Numbered from the stretch's first letter, positions 1 through 7,616 are shown. The stretch: DNA of 8,485 nt from Opitutus sp. GAS368 (GCA_945861235.1 CAMATV010000119.1:1-8485), one strand, 5' to 3'. Notes: a model not told the origin generated them from the letters alone. Translations and numbers: made by a program.

Positions 1-902
1 CGAGCGAGCGTTTTCTGCGCAGCCCGTGCGCCCGGGTTGTTTTTCATCTCGGTTGCGAGGGCGCCAATGGCTTCCTGCGAGAGAAACGTGAGCACCTTGA
101 GTAGTTTCACGACGTCGGCGTCCTCGGCTTGGACGAAAAACTGGTAGAAACGATAGGGCGTGGTGCGCACCGGATCGAGCCAGACGGCACCGCTGGCGGA
201 TTTACCGTATTTGGTGCCGTCGCTCTTGGTGAGCAAAGGAAAGGTCAGGCCCCACGCGGGCAGGCCCAGTTTCTTGCGGATGAGATCGGTGCCGGCGGTG
301 ATGTTACCCCATTGGTCGGTGGCACCGACCTGGATTTCGCAGTGGGCCGACTGGCGCAGGTAGCAAAAATCAAAGGCTTGGAGCAGCATGTAGCTGAATT
401 CCGTATAACTGATGCCGCCTTCGCTCTCGAGTCGTGAGCGCACACTGTCTTTGGCGATCATCTGGTTGACGGAAAAATATTTTCCGACGTCGCGCAGGAA
501 TTCAAGAAACGTGACGGGGGCCGTCCACGAGGCGTTGTCGACGAGACGCGCGGGGTTGGCGGGCGCTTCGAAATCGAGGAACTTAGCGAGCTGCTGTTTG
601 ATGCAGGCGATATTGTGCGCGACCTGCTCGCTGGTCTGGAGGTTGCGTTCGGAGGATTTGCCCGACGGATCGCCGACCATGCCGGTGGCGCCGCCCGCGA
701 GGGCGATGGGATGGTGGCCGAAGAGTTGGAAACGGCGCAGGGCGAGCAGCGGGACGAGATTGCCCACGTGGAGGGAGTCGGCGGTCGGATCAAATCCGCA
801 ATAGAGCGTGGTCGGGCCCTCGGCTAGGCGCTTGGTCAGCGCGTCAAGATCGGTGCAGTCGGCGTAAAGGCCGCGCCAGTGGAGTTCGTCGAGGAGCGTC
901 AT
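1..902 (-). CDS. tyrS: Tyrosyl-tRNA synthetase, C-terminus cut by window edge
   Basis: Charges tRNA-Tyr with tyrosine in the cytoplasm (class I aminoacyl-tRNA synthetase). Reading leftward from an ATG at 902-900, 300 codons are open up to the window edge. The class I signature is visible: YCGFDPTADSLHVGN at residues 34-48, with HVGN as the HIGH-type motif. VGATDQWGNI lies at about 192-201 in the tyrosine-binding region, and KYGKS at 231-235 is the KMSKS-type loop (KFGKT/S in bacterial TyrRS). GGATGMVGDPSGKS near 70-83 is also typical of the family. Bacterial TyrRS is about 420 residues, so the missing part is the rest of the anticodon-binding region and the S4-like C-terminal domain. The ATG is chosen because the family begins with a short helix about 30 residues before the CGFDPT motif. 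It has no Shine-Dalgarno sequence. It is divergent from the peroxiredoxin gene. Identification is secure. Confidence 0.96.
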   Translation of the reverse strand, partial: MTLLDELHWRGLYADCTDLDALTKRLAEGPTTLYCGFDPTADSLHVGNLVPLLALRRFQLFGHHPIALAGGATGMVGDPSGKSSERNLQTSEQVAHNIACIKQQLAKFLDFEAPANPARLVDNASWTAPVTFLEFLRDVGKYFSVNQMIAKDSVRSRLESEGGISYTEFSYMLLQAFDFCYLRQSAHCEIQVGATDQWGNITAGTDLIRKKLGLPAWGLTFPLLTKSDGTKYGKSASGAVWLDPVRTTPYRFYQFFVQAEDADVVKLLKVLTFLSQEAIGALATEMKNNPGARAAQKTLA

Positions 903-1098
903 TGCGAGGGGTGAAATTAAACGGGCCGGGAGAGTGGGCGCGCAAGTGTGTTTCTAAGAATGCGGACGCGTGAAAAAGAAAGACAGCGGCAACTCGGAGA
1001 AACGGTTTGCGGCGGTGGCGGGCGCGGCTCAACCTGACCTTTCCAGCCGTGCGACAACCGTGCGGCCCCTAGAAAAACAACCTCACAACATTCCTCCC
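903..1098. promoter_or_regulatory. Divergent intergenic region, tyrS / peroxiredoxin
   Basis: These 196 bases separate the two divergent starts and must carry both promoters. For tyrS a weak sigma70-like pair can be read on the - strand: TTGCGC (945-940) and TTTAAT (921-916) with an 18-base spacer. It would give a very short leader. For the peroxiredoxin gene an AT-richer patch around CTAGAAAAACAA (about 1069-1080) could hold a -10 element, but no convincing -35 partner is seen. No T-box-like long leader is present before tyrS. The reading frame of the peroxiredoxin is open back to a GTG at 970, but this part does not look coding. The promoter calls are guesses from the sequence alone. Confidence 0.3.
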
Positions 1099-1572
1099 AT
1101 GCCTATCGCTGTCGGCTCCAAAGCCCCTGATTTCACCCTCAAGTCCAAGACCGCGGACGGTCTCGTCGACGTCAAGCTGAGCGCCAATTTCGGCCAAAAA
1201 CAGACCGTGATCCTCTTTTTCCCGCTAGCCTACACGGGCGTCTGCACCCAGGAAATGTGCGATCAGACGAGCGGCCTCGCTGACTATGAGAAGCTCGGTG
1301 CCACGGTTTATGGAATCAGTGTCGATAGTCCCTTTACGCAGGAGGCTTGGGCCAAGACGAACAAGATCGGTGTCACCCTGCTTTCCGATTTGAACAAGGA
1401 GACCACCAAGGCCTATGGCGTGCTTTTCCCGATGTTGGCTGGGATCGGTGATACTTCGGCCCGGGCGGCGTTTGTGATCGGCCACGATGGGGTGGTAAAA
1501 TACGCCGAGCAGACCGCGACGCCGAAGGATTTGCCCAATTTCGCGGCGGTGAAGGCGGCGCTCGCCAGCTGA
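1099..1572 (+). CDS. Peroxiredoxin (redoxin/AhpC-TSA family), probably atypical 2-Cys
   Basis: A 157-residue thiol peroxidase that reduces hydrogen peroxide and organic hydroperoxides in the cytoplasm. The peroxiredoxin active-site pattern PxxxTxxC is present as PLAYTGVC at residues 42-49, making C49 the peroxidatic cysteine. The conserved active-site arginine is likely R122 (SARAAFVI). The N-terminus VGSKAPDFTL at 5-14 is the standard opening of the fold. A second cysteine, C54, lies five residues after C49, the same spacing as the resolving cysteine of BCP/PrxQ-type enzymes, so a 1-Cys/atypical 2-Cys enzyme that uses an intramolecular disulfide is inferred. The ATG at 1099 is preferred over the in-frame GTG at 970 because the family begins just before the VGSKAPDF motif. 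There is no Shine-Dalgarno; the leader is pyrimidine-rich. The subfamily (BCP, PrxQ or AhpE-like) cannot be fixed by eye, so no symbol is given. Confidence 0.92.
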   Translation: MPIAVGSKAPDFTLKSKTADGLVDVKLSANFGQKQTVILFFPLAYTGVCTQEMCDQTSGLADYEKLGATVYGISVDSPFTQEAWAKTNKIGVTLLSDLNKETTKAYGVLFPMLAGIGDTSARAAFVIGHDGVVKYAEQTATPKDLPNFAAVKAALAS

Positions 1573-1581
1573 AGATTTCAC

Positions 1582-1620
1582 GGGCGGGTCGCCCGCGACC
1601 CGCCCTTTCTGTCTCTCTTT
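1582..1620 (+). terminator. Rho-independent terminator after peroxiredoxin
   Basis: A perfect GC-rich inverted repeat begins nine bases after the stop codon: GGGCGGGTCGC (1582-1592) pairs with GCGACCCGCCC (1595-1605). In practice this gives a stem of about 10 bp with a CCCG loop. It is followed by a T/C-rich tract, TTTCTGTCTCTCTTT. It separates the peroxiredoxin transcript from the aconitase gene, whose start is 29 bases downstream of the right arm, so a promoter for aconitase would have to lie in or before this structure, or rely on read-through. Confidence 0.8.
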
Positions 1621-1633
1621 CCGCCTATATTCC

Positions 1634-4333
1634 ATGAGCCTTCCGAATCCCTTCAATACCCTGCAGACATTCTCCGCCAACGGAGTGTCGCATAAATTCT
1701 ATTCCTTGCCTGCGCTGGAGCAGGCCGGCTTTAAGGTTTCGCGCCTGCCGGTTTCGATCCGCCTCGTGCTGGAGTCGCTGCTGCGCAATTGCGACGGCAA
1801 GCGCGTCGCCGAGCCCGCCATCCGGGATCTCGCGGGTTGGAATGCGCAGGCTCCGCGCACGGAGGAGATCCCGTTCGTCGTCGCGCGCATTGTATTGCAG
1901 GACTTCACCGGAGTGCCGCTGCTGGTCGATCTGGCCGCGATGCGCTCGGCGGTCGTCAAGCTCGGGAAGAATCCGAAGATCATCGAACCGCTCGTCCCCG
2001 TCGACCTCGTCGTCGACCACTCGGTACAGGTGGATTTCGCGGGCACGCCGGATGCCTTGGCGAAGAACCTCGATCTTGAGTTTACGCGCAATCGTGAGCG
2101 CTACGAATTTCTGAAGTGGGGTATGCAAGCGTTCGATACGTTCAAGGTCGTGCCGCCGGGCATCGGCATCGTCCATCAGGTGAACTTGGAGTATCTCGCC
2201 AAGGGCGTGCTCAGCGATCGCGCGGGGGTCACCTTCCCCGACACCTTGGTCGGCACCGACTCGCATACGACGATGATCAATGGTCTCGGGATCGTTGGTT
2301 GGGGCGTCGGCGGCATCGAGGCCGAGGCGGGAATGCTCGGGCAGCCAGTTTATTTTCTCACGCCTGACGTCGTCGGTGTGCATCTGACCGGTGCGCTGCG
2401 CGAAGGCGTCACGGCCACGGACATGGCACTCACGCTCACGCAGATCCTCCGCAAGGCGAAGGTCGTCGGGAAATTCGTCGAGTTTTACGGACCGGGTGCG
2501 GCGGCGCTGCCAGTGGTTGATCGCGCGATGATCGCTAACATGGCGCCCGAATATGGTGCGACGATGGGCTTTTTCCCGATCGACGCCGAATGCTCGAATT
2601 ATTTACGCGCCACGGGCCGCGACGAGCAGCATGTCGCGCTTTACGAAGCCTACTATCAGGCGCAGGGCCTGTGGGGCATTCCGCAGCCAGGTGCGATCGA
2701 CTACTCGCAGGACCTCGCGCTCGATCTCGCCACCGTGGTGCCCAGCGTGGCCGGCCCCAAGCGTCCGCAGGACCGCATCGAGCTGCCAAATTTGCAGCGG
2801 GAATTTTTCGCGGCCTATCAGCGCCCGGTTGCGGAAAATGGTTTCGGCAAGATGCGCGCCGACTATGCGAAGTCCGTAAAGGTCGAGACTACGGCGAAGA
2901 AAAAAGCGAAGCTCGCCAGTGGGTCCGTGGTCATTGCGGCGATTACCAGTTGTACGAATACCTCCAATCCGAGTGTCATGCTCGCCGCCGGCTTGCTGGC
3001 GAAAAAAGCGGTGGAGAAAGGCCTGAAGGTAAATCCCGCCGTGAAGGCGTCCCTCGCTCCCGGCTCGCGGGTCGTGACCGACTACCTCAAGAAAACGGGT
3101 CTTCAGACCTACCTGAACAAGCTGCGCTTTAATACCGTCGGCTACGGCTGCACGACGTGTATCGGTAACTCCGGTCCGCTCGACGCCAATATCGAGGAAG
3201 CCGTCGTGAAGAACGACCTCATCACTGCCTCCGTGCTTTCGGGCAATCGCAACTTCGAGGCGCGGGTGCACCAGAATGTGAAGTCAAACTTCCTGATGTC
3301 GCCGCCGCTGGTGGTGGCCTTCGCCCTCGCTGGGCGGGTCGATCTCGACCTTTCGTGCGAGCCGCTCGGCACGGGCAAAGACGGCGCGCCGGTTTATCTC
3401 GCCGACATCTGGCCGACGCTGGAGGAAGTGCGCGACACCATGCAGGCCGCCTTGAAGCCGGAAGTCTTCCGGAAGCTCTACAGAAATTTTGCGGAGCAAA
3501 ATCCAAAGTGGAACGAGATCCCATCGTCGACGGGCAACGTTTACACGTTTGATTTGAAATCAACCTACATCCAAGAGCCGCCGTTCTTCACGGGCTTCTC
3601 GATGCAGCCCGGCACGATTCAGCCGATCACCGGCGCGCGTGCGCTCGGCATCTTTGGCGACTCGGTGACCACGGACCACATCTCACCGGCCGGTGCGATT
3701 AAGAAGAGCTCGCCCGCCGGTCGTTTTCTCGTGGAGAACGGCGTCGCCTTCGAGGATTTCAACTCCTACGGCTCGCGGCGCGGCAATGATCGCATCATGA
3801 CCCGCGGCACGTTTGCCAATGTCCGGATCAAGAATCTGATGCTCGGCGGCGAAGAAGGCGGCAATACGCTGGGTGCCGACGGCGCCAAGACGTCGATTTA
3901 CGATGCGTCGATGGCCCACCAGCAAGCGGGCACGCCGCTGATCATTCTCGCCGGACAAGAATATGGCACGGGTTCATCGCGGGATTGGGCGGCCAAGGGG
4001 ACGAACCTCTTGGGCGTCAAGGTCGTCGTCGCGCAGAGCTTCGAACGCATTCACCGTTCCAATCTCGTCGGCATGGGTGTGCTGCCGCTGCAGTTCAAAG
4101 AAGGCACGACCGCGGCGTCGCTGCTGCTCGACGGTCAAGAGACCTATGACATCGTCGGTCTCAGTCCGGATATCAAACCGCAGCAGGACCTCGTGCTGCG
4201 CATCACGCGGAAAAACGGCGAAGTGTTCGATGTGCCGGTGCGCTGCCGCATCGATACGCCGATCGAGATCGATTATTACCAACACGGTGGGATCTTGCCC
4301 TACGTGCTCCGCCAAATTGTGGCAAAAAACTGA
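1634..4333 (+). CDS. acnA: Aconitate hydratase, AcnA/IRP1 type
   Basis: Interconverts citrate and isocitrate through cis-aconitate in the TCA cycle, using a [4Fe-4S] cluster. At 899 residues it matches the AcnA/IRP1 class (E. coli AcnA 891). The three cluster cysteines are visible: C440 in ITSCTNTSNPS, and C506 and C509 in GYGCTTCIGNSGP. Their spacing (66 and 3) equals that of AcnA. Other family motifs are VGTDSHTTMINGLG (TDSH at about 208-211), GDSVTTDHISPAG starting at G675 in the swivelling C-terminal domain, and GQEYGTGSSRDWAAKG starting at G774, which carries the active-site Ser and Arg (S781, R783). The order N-terminal catalytic domains, linker, then C-terminal swivel is that of AcnA, not AcnB. 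The ATG at 1634 gives the usual N-terminus (NPFNTLQTF). It has no Shine-Dalgarno. It stands alone, bounded by terminators on both sides. AcnA/IRP1 proteins can bind RNA when the cluster is lost; nothing here shows whether this one does. Confidence 0.97.
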   Translation: MSLPNPFNTLQTFSANGVSHKFYSLPALEQAGFKVSRLPVSIRLVLESLLRNCDGKRVAEPAIRDLAGWNAQAPRTEEIPFVVARIVLQDFTGVPLLVDLAAMRSAVVKLGKNPKIIEPLVPVDLVVDHSVQVDFAGTPDALAKNLDLEFTRNRERYEFLKWGMQAFDTFKVVPPGIGIVHQVNLEYLAKGVLSDRAGVTFPDTLVGTDSHTTMINGLGIVGWGVGGIEAEAGMLGQPVYFLTPDVVGVHLTGALREGVTATDMALTLTQILRKAKVVGKFVEFYGPGAAALPVVDRAMIANMAPEYGATMGFFPIDAECSNYLRATGRDEQHVALYEAYYQAQGLWGIPQPGAIDYSQDLALDLATVVPSVAGPKRPQDRIELPNLQREFFAAYQRPVAENGFGKMRADYAKSVKVETTAKKKAKLASGSVVIAAITSCTNTSNPSVMLAAGLLAKKAVEKGLKVNPAVKASLAPGSRVVTDYLKKTGLQTYLNKLRFNTVGYGCTTCIGNSGPLDANIEEAVVKNDLITASVLSGNRNFEARVHQNVKSNFLMSPPLVVAFALAGRVDLDLSCEPLGTGKDGAPVYLADIWPTLEEVRDTMQAALKPEVFRKLYRNFAEQNPKWNEIPSSTGNVYTFDLKSTYIQEPPFFTGFSMQPGTIQPITGARALGIFGDSVTTDHISPAGAIKKSSPAGRFLVENGVAFEDFNSYGSRRGNDRIMTRGTFANVRIKNLMLGGEEGGNTLGADGAKTSIYDASMAHQQAGTPLIILAGQEYGTGSSRDWAAKGTNLLGVKVVVAQSFERIHRSNLVGMGVLPLQFKEGTTAASLLLDGQETYDIVGLSPDIKPQQDLVLRITRKNGEVFDVPVRCRIDTPIEIDYYQHGGILPYVLRQIVAKN

Positions 4334-4345
4334 GTCGACCCGCGC

Positions 4346-4380
4346 GCCCTCGCCCGATGAGGGCGGGGGCGATTTCTCCC
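4346..4380 (+). terminator. Terminator-like hairpin after acnA
   Basis: Thirteen bases after the acnA stop, GCCCTCGCCC (4346-4355) can pair with GGGCGGGGGC (4361-4370). This is a 10-bp stem with one U-G wobble and a five-base GATGA loop. It is followed by GATTTCTCCC, a weak U-tract. The stem is strong; the poor U-tract lowers confidence. The rest of the gap up to 4491 shows nothing I can name. It should hold the promoter of the STAS gene, but no clear -35/-10 pair stands out. Confidence 0.6.
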
Positions 4381-4491
4381 GATCGAAAGATATTTCCGCA
4401 AATCTGTGCGTCGCACTTGCTGAGTGACGGCCCGAGCGATCGCGCTTGAGCCGTCCTCCGGCGGGTCGATTCTTTTCTTCCTCTGTTCGCA

Positions 4492-5004
4492 ATGTCCGCG
4501 TCTGCCGCCAAGCCTGTCTACCTCGTCGATGCTTCGTCCGACCCCGTGGTCGTCCGAGTCGACGGCCGCGCGAGTTTTCAGAACAGCGGATGTCTGCGCG
4601 ATTTCATCAGCGAGCTGCTGCAGCAGGGCCGGCGACGATTCGTGCTCGATTTCCAGAACTGTACGAGCATGGACAGCACGTTTCTCGGCGTGCTGGCGGG
4701 TGCCGCGCTGGAGCTGCGCAAGACGGTGCCGCGGGGCAGCTTGGTCTTGGCGCGGGTGGGTGAGCGCAACTTCGAGCTGATCCGCAACCTCGGCCTGCAT
4801 CGTCTGTTGATTGTGGATGCGGGGGACTTTACCCAGTGCGTGAGCAAGTGCGACACGGTGTTGGCAGGCGTGCAGCCCACGGAACTGGAGAGTGCCCGCC
4901 TCGTGCTGGAGGCGCATGAAAATCTCGTGGCGGTCGATGAGTCGAATCGGAATAAATTCCAGGACGTGCTGACATTTCTAAAGGGTCGCGTTGCGCAGAA
5001 GTGA
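4492..5004 (+). CDS. STAS-domain protein, anti-sigma-factor antagonist type
   Basis: A 170-residue protein whose first 110 or so residues form a STAS domain like SpoIIAA/RsbV. These proteins bind anti-sigma or other switch kinases and are controlled by Ser/Thr phosphorylation. The key segment is FVLDFQNCTSMDSTFLGVLA, about residues 50-69: a beta strand ending in D, followed by the DS pair and the helix. S62, after D61, is at the position phosphorylated in RsbV/SpoIIAA. A RVDGRASFQNS stretch near 22-32 fits the first strand-turn of the fold. The C-terminal 55 residues or so (from about 115) go beyond a minimal STAS domain and look helical, with a charged tail. No transmembrane segment is present, so it is not a SulP transporter part. 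No anti-sigma kinase or phosphatase is adjacent, so the partner is unknown. No Shine-Dalgarno is seen before the ATG. Confidence 0.82.
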   Translation: MSASAAKPVYLVDASSDPVVVRVDGRASFQNSGCLRDFISELLQQGRRRFVLDFQNCTSMDSTFLGVLAGAALELRKTVPRGSLVLARVGERNFELIRNLGLHRLLIVDAGDFTQCVSKCDTVLAGVQPTELESARLVLEAHENLVAVDESNRNKFQDVLTFLKGRVAQK

Positions 5005-5118
5005 GGCGTTACGGGACCGAAGCACGGCCGAGCACGAATGGGGCGGGGGGGATCACGGCGGGTGAATCGCGGAAAATCTTTTGCTTCTCCCCGAAGCCTC
5101 GTCTCACTCTTGCCTACC

Positions 5119-6348
5119 ATGTCTCTCGCCAACGCCCACACCGCACCCCTTGACCGCTTCTCACTGCCCGACACGGGTGGTCATTTCGGTGGTTATGGTG
5201 GCGTGTATGTGCCGGAGACGCTCATGACCGCGCTCCAAGAATTGGGTGCCGCTTACGATTTGGCGCGAAAAGACCCGGTGTTTCTCACGGAGTTGCGGCA
5301 CCACTTGAAAGAGTTTGCGGGGCGTCCGACCGAGCTGGGCTTCGCCGCGCGACTCACGGAGTATTGTGGCGGAGCCAAGATCTATCTGAAGCGGGAAGAC
5401 TTGCTCCACACCGGAGCGCACAAAATCAACAACGCGCTGGCGCAGGCGTTACTCGCGCGCCGGATGGGCAAGAAACGGATTATTGCGGAAACCGGCGCGG
5501 GGCAGCATGGCGTCGCCACCGCGGCGGCGTGCGCGAAGTTTGGTCTGGAATGTGTCGTCTACATGGGCGCGCACGACATGGAGCGGCAGTCGCTCAATGT
5601 GTTTCGGATGCGACTCATGGGGGCCGAGGTGCGCGGGGTGACCGCGGGCCAACAAACGCTCAAAGAGGCGATCAATGAGGCGATGCGGGACTGGGTCACG
5701 AATGTACGCAGCACGCACTACATCTTGGGCACCGCCTATGGCTCCCATCCCTATCCGATGATGGTGCGGGATTTTCACCGCGTCATTGGCCAAGAGGCGA
5801 AGGAGCAGATCCTCGCCCGGGAAGGGCGGCTACCGGACGAGCTCATTGCCTGTGTTGGCGGCGGCAGCAACGCGATCGGCCTGTTTTTCGAATTCCTCGA
5901 GGAGCCGAACGTACGGATGATCGGCGTGGAGGCCGGTGGGCACGGCATCAAGCGCGGCGAGCACGCGGCGCGTTTTGCCGGAGGTCGCCTCGGGGTGCTC
6001 CAGGGCTGCAAGACGTTTCTCCTGCAGGATGCGGAGGGCCAGATTGAGTCGACGCACTCGGTGAGCGCGGGACTCGATTACGCGGCGGTGGGTCCGGAGC
6101 ACGCGTTCTATCGCGACCGCGGGCGTATCCAGTTTGCTTACGCGACGGACGACGAGGTCATGGCGGCCTTTCAACTCTGTTCGCGGCTGGAGGGCATTAT
6201 CCCCGCGCTCGAATCGACGCACGCGATCGTCGAGGGTATGAAGCGGGCGAAGGCGCTGGCGAAGGACAAGGTGATTATCATCAATCTCTCGGGGCGCGGC
6301 GACAAAGATGTGCAGCAGGTTGCGAAGATTTTAGACGTGAAACTATGA
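5119..6348 (+). CDS. trpB: Tryptophan synthase beta chain
   Basis: PLP enzyme that condenses indole with L-serine to make L-tryptophan; normally works as an alpha2beta2 complex with TrpA. It is 409 residues long, close to the usual 397. The PLP-binding lysine is K102 in HTGAHKINNA. The catalytic glutamate is E124 in AETGAGQHGVA; the 22-residue spacing is the same as K87/E109 of the Salmonella and E. coli enzyme. The phosphate-binding loop GGGSNAIG begins at G247. The C-terminal NLSGRGDKD motif is present. GGHFGGYGGVYVPETL near the N-terminus is typical of the TrpB1 class. The ATG at 5119 is chosen because homology begins about 15 residues later; the frame is open back to 5038, but that extension (Arg- and Gly-rich) does not look like TrpB. 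No trpA, trpF or leader peptide with Trp codons is seen nearby. Its stop overlaps the start of yicC by four bases. Confidence 0.96.
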   Translation: MSLANAHTAPLDRFSLPDTGGHFGGYGGVYVPETLMTALQELGAAYDLARKDPVFLTELRHHLKEFAGRPTELGFAARLTEYCGGAKIYLKREDLLHTGAHKINNALAQALLARRMGKKRIIAETGAGQHGVATAAACAKFGLECVVYMGAHDMERQSLNVFRMRLMGAEVRGVTAGQQTLKEAINEAMRDWVTNVRSTHYILGTAYGSHPYPMMVRDFHRVIGQEAKEQILAREGRLPDELIACVGGGSNAIGLFFEFLEEPNVRMIGVEAGGHGIKRGEHAARFAGGRLGVLQGCKTFLLQDAEGQIESTHSVSAGLDYAAVGPEHAFYRDRGRIQFAYATDDEVMAAFQLCSRLEGIIPALESTHAIVEGMKRAKALAKDKVIIINLSGRGDKDVQQVAKILDVKL

Positions 6349-7217
6349 AAAGCATGACTGGCTACGGGCGGGCGACCGCGGAACTGGCAGGGTTTTCTCT
6401 GACGGTACAGGTCAACTCGGTGAACCGGAAGACACTCGATCTCACGGTAAAAATGCCGGAGGAGTGGGACAGCCTCGAACCGCTCGTGGGCGAGTGGGTG
6501 AGAAAGTTCGCGTCACGCGGCAAGGTGCACGTCGACATCGAACTGACCGGGAGCAAATCCGCGACGCAGGCCATTTGGGACGAGGAGGCGGCGTCCGAGG
6601 CTTTGGACCGGGTGGCGGCGTTTGCGGCGCGCAAGGGCGTGCCGTTTCAACCGACCCCCGAGTTGTTGTGGCAAGTGGCGAATTCCCAGCGCCGCGAGAG
6701 TGAGCTGCCAGCGGCCGAGGCGGCGCAGGCCTCGCTGACGGCCACGCTGACGACGGCTTTGCGGTCGTTTTCGGCCATGCGGGCGAAAGAAGGCGAGTCG
6801 CTGATGATCGACTTTATCAAGCGCAGCGAATTGCTCCATCGGCAGGTTGACGTGGTGGTGGCCCGTGCGCCGCAAGTTCCCGCGAACTATCGCGAGCAAT
6901 TGATGAAGCGGCTGCGGGACGCGGGGCTAGAATTGGATTTGAACGATGAGCGGGTGCTGCGCGAGATCGCGCTGTTTGCCGATCGCTGCGATGTCACGGA
7001 AGAGATTACACGGCTGCGGAGCCACTTCGAGCAATTCGCCGCGCTGCTGAAATCGGAGGGGGAAATCGGACGCAAGGCGGAGTTCATTTTGCAGGAAATC
7101 GGTCGTGAGGTGAACACCATCGGGAGCAAAGCCAACGATCTGACGATCTCGCGCGCCGTGATTGAGCTGAAGAACGAGCTCGAGCGAGTGCGGGAGCAAA
7201 TCGCGAACGTCGAGTAA
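6345..7217 (+). CDS. yicC: YicC/YloC-family endoribonuclease
   Basis: A 290-residue cytoplasmic protein of the YicC/YloC family (YicC-like N-terminal domain plus a DUF1732 C-terminal domain; E. coli YicC is 287 residues). Members are reported to be metal-dependent endoribonucleases; E. coli YicC takes part in degradation of the small RNA RyhB. The two family hallmarks are at the ends: MKSMTGYGRA at residues 1-10, and QEIGREVNTIGSKANDL in the last 45 residues, followed by the charged helix ending REQIANVE. The middle (about 110-230) is rich in helices with many charged residues. The start is fixed by the MKSMTGYGR motif and overlaps the trpB stop (ATGA), so translation coupled to trpB is inferred. 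In many bacteria yicC lies next to gmk; here the downstream side is instead the kduI/IS66 scar. Confidence 0.93.
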   Translation: MKSMTGYGRATAELAGFSLTVQVNSVNRKTLDLTVKMPEEWDSLEPLVGEWVRKFASRGKVHVDIELTGSKSATQAIWDEEAASEALDRVAAFAARKGVPFQPTPELLWQVANSQRRESELPAAEAAQASLTATLTTALRSFSAMRAKEGESLMIDFIKRSELLHRQVDVVVARAPQVPANYREQLMKRLRDAGLELDLNDERVLREIALFADRCDVTEEITRLRSHFEQFAALLKSEGEIGRKAEFILQEIGREVNTIGSKANDLTISRAVIELKNELERVREQIANVE

Positions 7218-7249
7218 GCGGCGCGGTGGGGCAGGGGGCGAGCGAGCAG

Positions 7250-7280
7250 CGTTCGAGCGTGCGGGGCACTGCGTCGAACG
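7250..7280. terminator. Interrupted hairpin between yicC and the kduI remnant
   Basis: CGTTCGA (7250-7256) pairs with TCGAACG (7274-7280), and inside this GTGC (7259-7262) pairs with GCAC (7266-7269) around a GGG loop. It lies between two convergent reading frames (yicC ending at 7217, kduI remnant ending at 7283). It could act as a bidirectional terminator, but neither side has a T-tract, so the function is uncertain. Confidence 0.35.
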
Positions 7281-7282
7281 AG

Positions 7283-7606
7283 TCAGCGTAAGGTCGCGAT
7301 GGGGGCGGGGTCCATGTCGGCGAAGACTTGGTTGTCGCCGCCGATGGCCCAAACGAAGCGGTAGGCACCGGTCCCGACGCCACAGTGAACGGACCACGCG
7401 GGGGAGAGGACGGCCTCGCGGTCGCGGACGACGAGGTGGCGGGTGGCTTGCGGCTCGCCTCTGCAGTGCATCGCGATGTTTTCGCCGAGATCGAAGTAGA
7501 GATAGATTTCCGTGCGACGGCTGTGCGTGTGCGGGGGCATCGTGTTCCAAATACTGCCAAGTTCGAATTCGGTGAAGCCGAGCACGAGTTGGCAGCTCTT
7601 GATATG
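7283..7606 (-). pseudogene. kduI: kduI 3' fragment (5-keto-4-deoxyuronate isomerase), N-terminus lost
   Basis: KduI isomerises 5-keto-4-deoxyuronate to 3-deoxy-D-glycero-2,5-hexodiulosonate during catabolism of pectin and other uronate polymers. On the - strand the last 106 codons, from IKSCQLVLGFTE to the end PIATLR, align well with the C-terminus of E. coli KduI (278 residues). Recognisable blocks include WNTMPPHTHSRRTE, EPQATRH, SPAWSVHCGVGT, and GDNQVFADMD. The cupin metal ligands are kept: both His of HTH, the Glu of RRTE, and the His of SVHCG. The first 170 or so residues are missing. Homology stops at about 7604, where the IS66 remnant begins, so the gene was cut by insertion followed by deletion. 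No promoter or start of its own remains. The preserved frame suggests the loss is not very old. The exact breakpoint is uncertain by about 10 bases. Confidence 0.85.
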
Positions 7607-7616
7607 CGGCGGGAGC

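Noticed and set aside
458..793. Shadow frames over tyrS on both strands (e.g. 412-804 +, 458-793 -)
   Set aside because: The tyrS frame covers the whole stretch with class I motifs; the others have no recognisable features.
970..1098. N-terminal extension of the peroxiredoxin to a GTG at 970
   Set aside because: The extra 43 residues do not resemble the family or a signal peptide, and the region must hold the divergent promoters.
1625..2383. 252-codon frame on the - strand inside acnA
   Set aside because: Antisense shadow of acnA with very high Arg/Asp/His content, as expected from GC-rich coding DNA; no family resemblance.
2603..3271. 222-codon frame on the - strand inside acnA
   Set aside because: Antisense shadow of a well-supported gene; no motif.
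5083..5097. Small GCTTC/GAAGC hairpin before trpB as an attenuator
   Set aside because: A five-base stem with no T-tract and no Trp-codon leader; too weak to call.
5038..5118. N-terminal extension of TrpB to an ATG at 5038
   Set aside because: The extra 27 residues are Arg/Gly-rich and outside the TrpB family; the ATG at 5119 gives a normal length. It also has no Trp codons that would make it a leader peptide.
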